From positions 1-34,071 of the forward strand of contig CAIWEX010001040.1 in the NCBI GenBank assembly GCA_903911795.1: DNA of 34,071 bases, written 5' to 3'. This document shows, in pieces, positions 32,980-34,071 of this stretch. Numbering within the stretch: the first letter of the stretch is position 1; every line of letters begins with the position of its first letter. The notes beneath the pieces are model-generated. The model did not search any database and was not told where the DNA came from. It saw only the letters and a list, made by a program, of their open reading frames with translations. The DNA is from an uncultured Schlesneria sp. (GTDB taxonomy: Bacteria; Planctomycetota; Planctomycetia; Planctomycetales; Planctomycetaceae). A program made the translations under genes and the position numbers.

Positions 32980-33046
32980 CGATCGCTTTACGTGTGGGTC
33001 GCTCATTCCGGGACTTCACGAAGACGCTCCAGTCCCGGCTACCCTG
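32980..33046 (-). repeat. Repeat A, copy 3 (inverted)
   Basis: Read on the minus strand it begins CAGGGTAGCCGGGACTGG and carries CGTCTTCGTGAAGTCCCGG, differing from copies 1 and 2 at a few positions over the first ~45 bases. The second half (toward 32980) has drifted more. It lies in the promoter region of the gene at 32388-32921. Confidence 0.7.
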
Positions 33047-33093
33047 CTGAACGCGCGAATTCAAAGCGTTATTGGTGAGCTGAGGACCGCGGG

Positions 33094-33717
33094 TCACGAC
33101 CGCGACCCAGGTTTGGAATCAACAGACTGCTTCTCGACGATTTGATCTGTCACCAGATGTCCGCGATGAACTCGCTTTGCCAACCAATACAACAGAAGTG
33201 TGACGACAACGAAAGGGAACATGATGCAGAATGTTCCAGCGAAAAGACTTTGCCGTTCGCCTGTATAGGTTGGGGGTGGATCAAACAAGACAAGTGAAAG
33301 CACCGAAATAACGCACAGCGTGAGAAAACTCGTAGCGTAGAACAATGCTTTGGTGAGAACTGCCCACACGCCAAATGAAGGGCCGATTTGCAGCGGCCTT
33401 AGTAAATCCGAGGGTTGGATCGCACGCCGAATAGCCGTTTGCTCCTCCCGTTCCAGTTCGTCAAGAACCGAGTTGAGTTCACTCCGAATTAGAGATTGCT
33501 GTCGTTGATTTAACGTCAAATCGGAGTGATGATCCAGTTCGATCGTAGTCAATCGCGAAAGCACTTCTACCTTTGCGCGAAGCCTTTCGTACTTACGTAG
33601 GGCGGAGAGTTCGGTATTACGAGAACGTAGCCACTGAAACAGGCCCCCGCCAGTCCAGATGATCGCGGCCAAAATTACGCCACCCACGACGTCATCTGTA
33701 ATGTTCGCAGCGGACAT
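33094..33717 (-). CDS. Membrane protein with coiled-coil region, hypothetical
   Basis: Protein of 207 aa. A first helix (VVGGVILAAIIWTGGGLFQWL, residues ~9-29) leads to a cytoplasmic coiled-coil stretch (~33-105: TELSALRKYERLRAKVEVL, QRQQSLIRSELNSVLDELEREEQTAI). Two further helices follow (VLTKALFYATSFLTLCVISVLSLVLF; LFAGTFCIMFPFVVVTLLLYWLA) before a short charged tail. ATG 33717 starts the first helix cleanly; a TTG at 33840 is in frame and less likely. No family recognised. The next frame on the other strand is divergent. Confidence 0.6.
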   Translation of the reverse strand: MSAANITDDVVGGVILAAIIWTGGGLFQWLRSRNTELSALRKYERLRAKVEVLSRLTTIELDHHSDLTLNQRQQSLIRSELNSVLDELEREEQTAIRRAIQPSDLLRPLQIGPSFGVWAVLTKALFYATSFLTLCVISVLSLVLFDPPPTYTGERQSLFAGTFCIMFPFVVVTLLLYWLAKRVHRGHLVTDQIVEKQSVDSKPGSRS

Positions 33718-33851
33718 GGAATCATTTCTAACGGAGTTGGATAAGTCGAGAAACCGGCAATCGCCGATCGCTGTCAACGAACGATTATTAGTCGAAAACT
33801 TTCTTTTCTGGAAACTCGCTAATTCCGTCTTTTCTGACAAGAAATCCGACT

Positions 33852-34071
33852 ATGTTGGCAACGCGTGCGCCTATTTCAAGGACGCTCGAAATAGTTGATG
33901 GAACGGCGGAACCAATTGACCTACTAGCTGAATTTTGGGTGCATGATCGAAACATGTCAACGGCGTTGCCCCAAAAAACAAAGAAACAACCGTGGTACCA
34001 AGTCGCACCGCCATTAGAAACAGCTCGTAAAATCCTGAACAGCCGCGGCCAGGTGGCAGGGTCAGGAGCGA
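33852..34071 (+). CDS. Possible partial CDS running off the window
   Basis: From ATG 33852 the frame stays open for 73 codons to the end of the window (MLATRAPISRTLEIVDGTAE... to KILNSRGQVAGSGA). No ribosome binding site or known motif is seen, and its last ~7 codons are repeat C sequence, so it may not be a real gene. ATG 33954 is an alternative start. Confidence 0.22.
   Translation, partial: MLATRAPISRTLEIVDGTAEPIDLLAEFWVHDRNMSTALPQKTKKQPWYQVAPPLETARKILNSRGQVAGSGA
34051..34071 (+). repeat. Repeat C, copy 3 (cut by window end)
   Basis: AGGTGGCAGGGTCAGGAGCGA matches the left end of repeat C copies 1 and 2 (GGTGGCAGGGTC-GGNGCGA). The copy continues beyond the window. Confidence 0.6.

Larger units (their letters stand above)
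33718..34071. other. Window edge: uncertain open frame and repeat C3
   Basis: This 354-base edge contains the upstream region of the minus-strand membrane gene, an open frame that runs off the window (from ATG 33852), and the first 21 bases of repeat C copy 3. Nothing else is recognisable. Confidence 0.5.

Overview
The window reads as chromosome of a planctomycete. The clearest markers are a secreted protein joining a planctomycete cytochrome c-type (PSCyt1) domain to DUF1549 and DUF1553, with its usual DUF1501 partner next to it, plus a YacG/FmdB pair and several small secreted proteins of planctomycete type. A Schlesneria- or Gimesia-like member of the Planctomycetales is my guess from style only. 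No database search was possible. Coordinates and identities were worked out by hand.

Left part, 1-8.4 kb: the 3' end of groEL, then dnaJ and grpE (a chaperone cluster), a two-copy hairpin repeat, two small zinc-ribbon genes (FmdB-like and yacG), then the PSCyt1/DUF1549/DUF1553 gene and the Tat-exported DUF1501 gene.

Middle part, 8.4-25.1 kb: mostly housekeeping genes. larB overlaps nnrD by 4 bp; both proteins work on pyridine dinucleotides. On the minus strand lie an iron-uptake operon (feoA-feoA-feoB) and a Maf/YceF pyrophosphatase. On the plus strand follow leuC-leuD (leucine synthesis), a secreted beta-propeller-like protein, a membrane-anchored TPR-like protein with a Lys/Pro/Glu-rich tail, and an RluD-type pseudouridine synthase. 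On the minus strand again are a DedA protein, a divergent Nramp-like transporter that lacks the metal-binding motifs and carries an EF-hand-like loop, and comEC.

Right part, 25.1-34.07 kb: an accessory region of a different character. Small, mostly membrane or secreted genes of unknown function are scattered among short structured repeats. I recognise at least four related or co-occurring repeat families (A to D, ten copies), some butted directly together, with hairpins and MITE-like inverted ends. A decayed IS630-type transposase start, an M50/site-2-protease-like protein with both catalytic motifs missing, and a GC-rich DUF2855 gene that looks acquired are also here. The repeat system and the pseudoprotease are the most interesting observations. 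I saw no CRISPR array, rRNA or tRNA.
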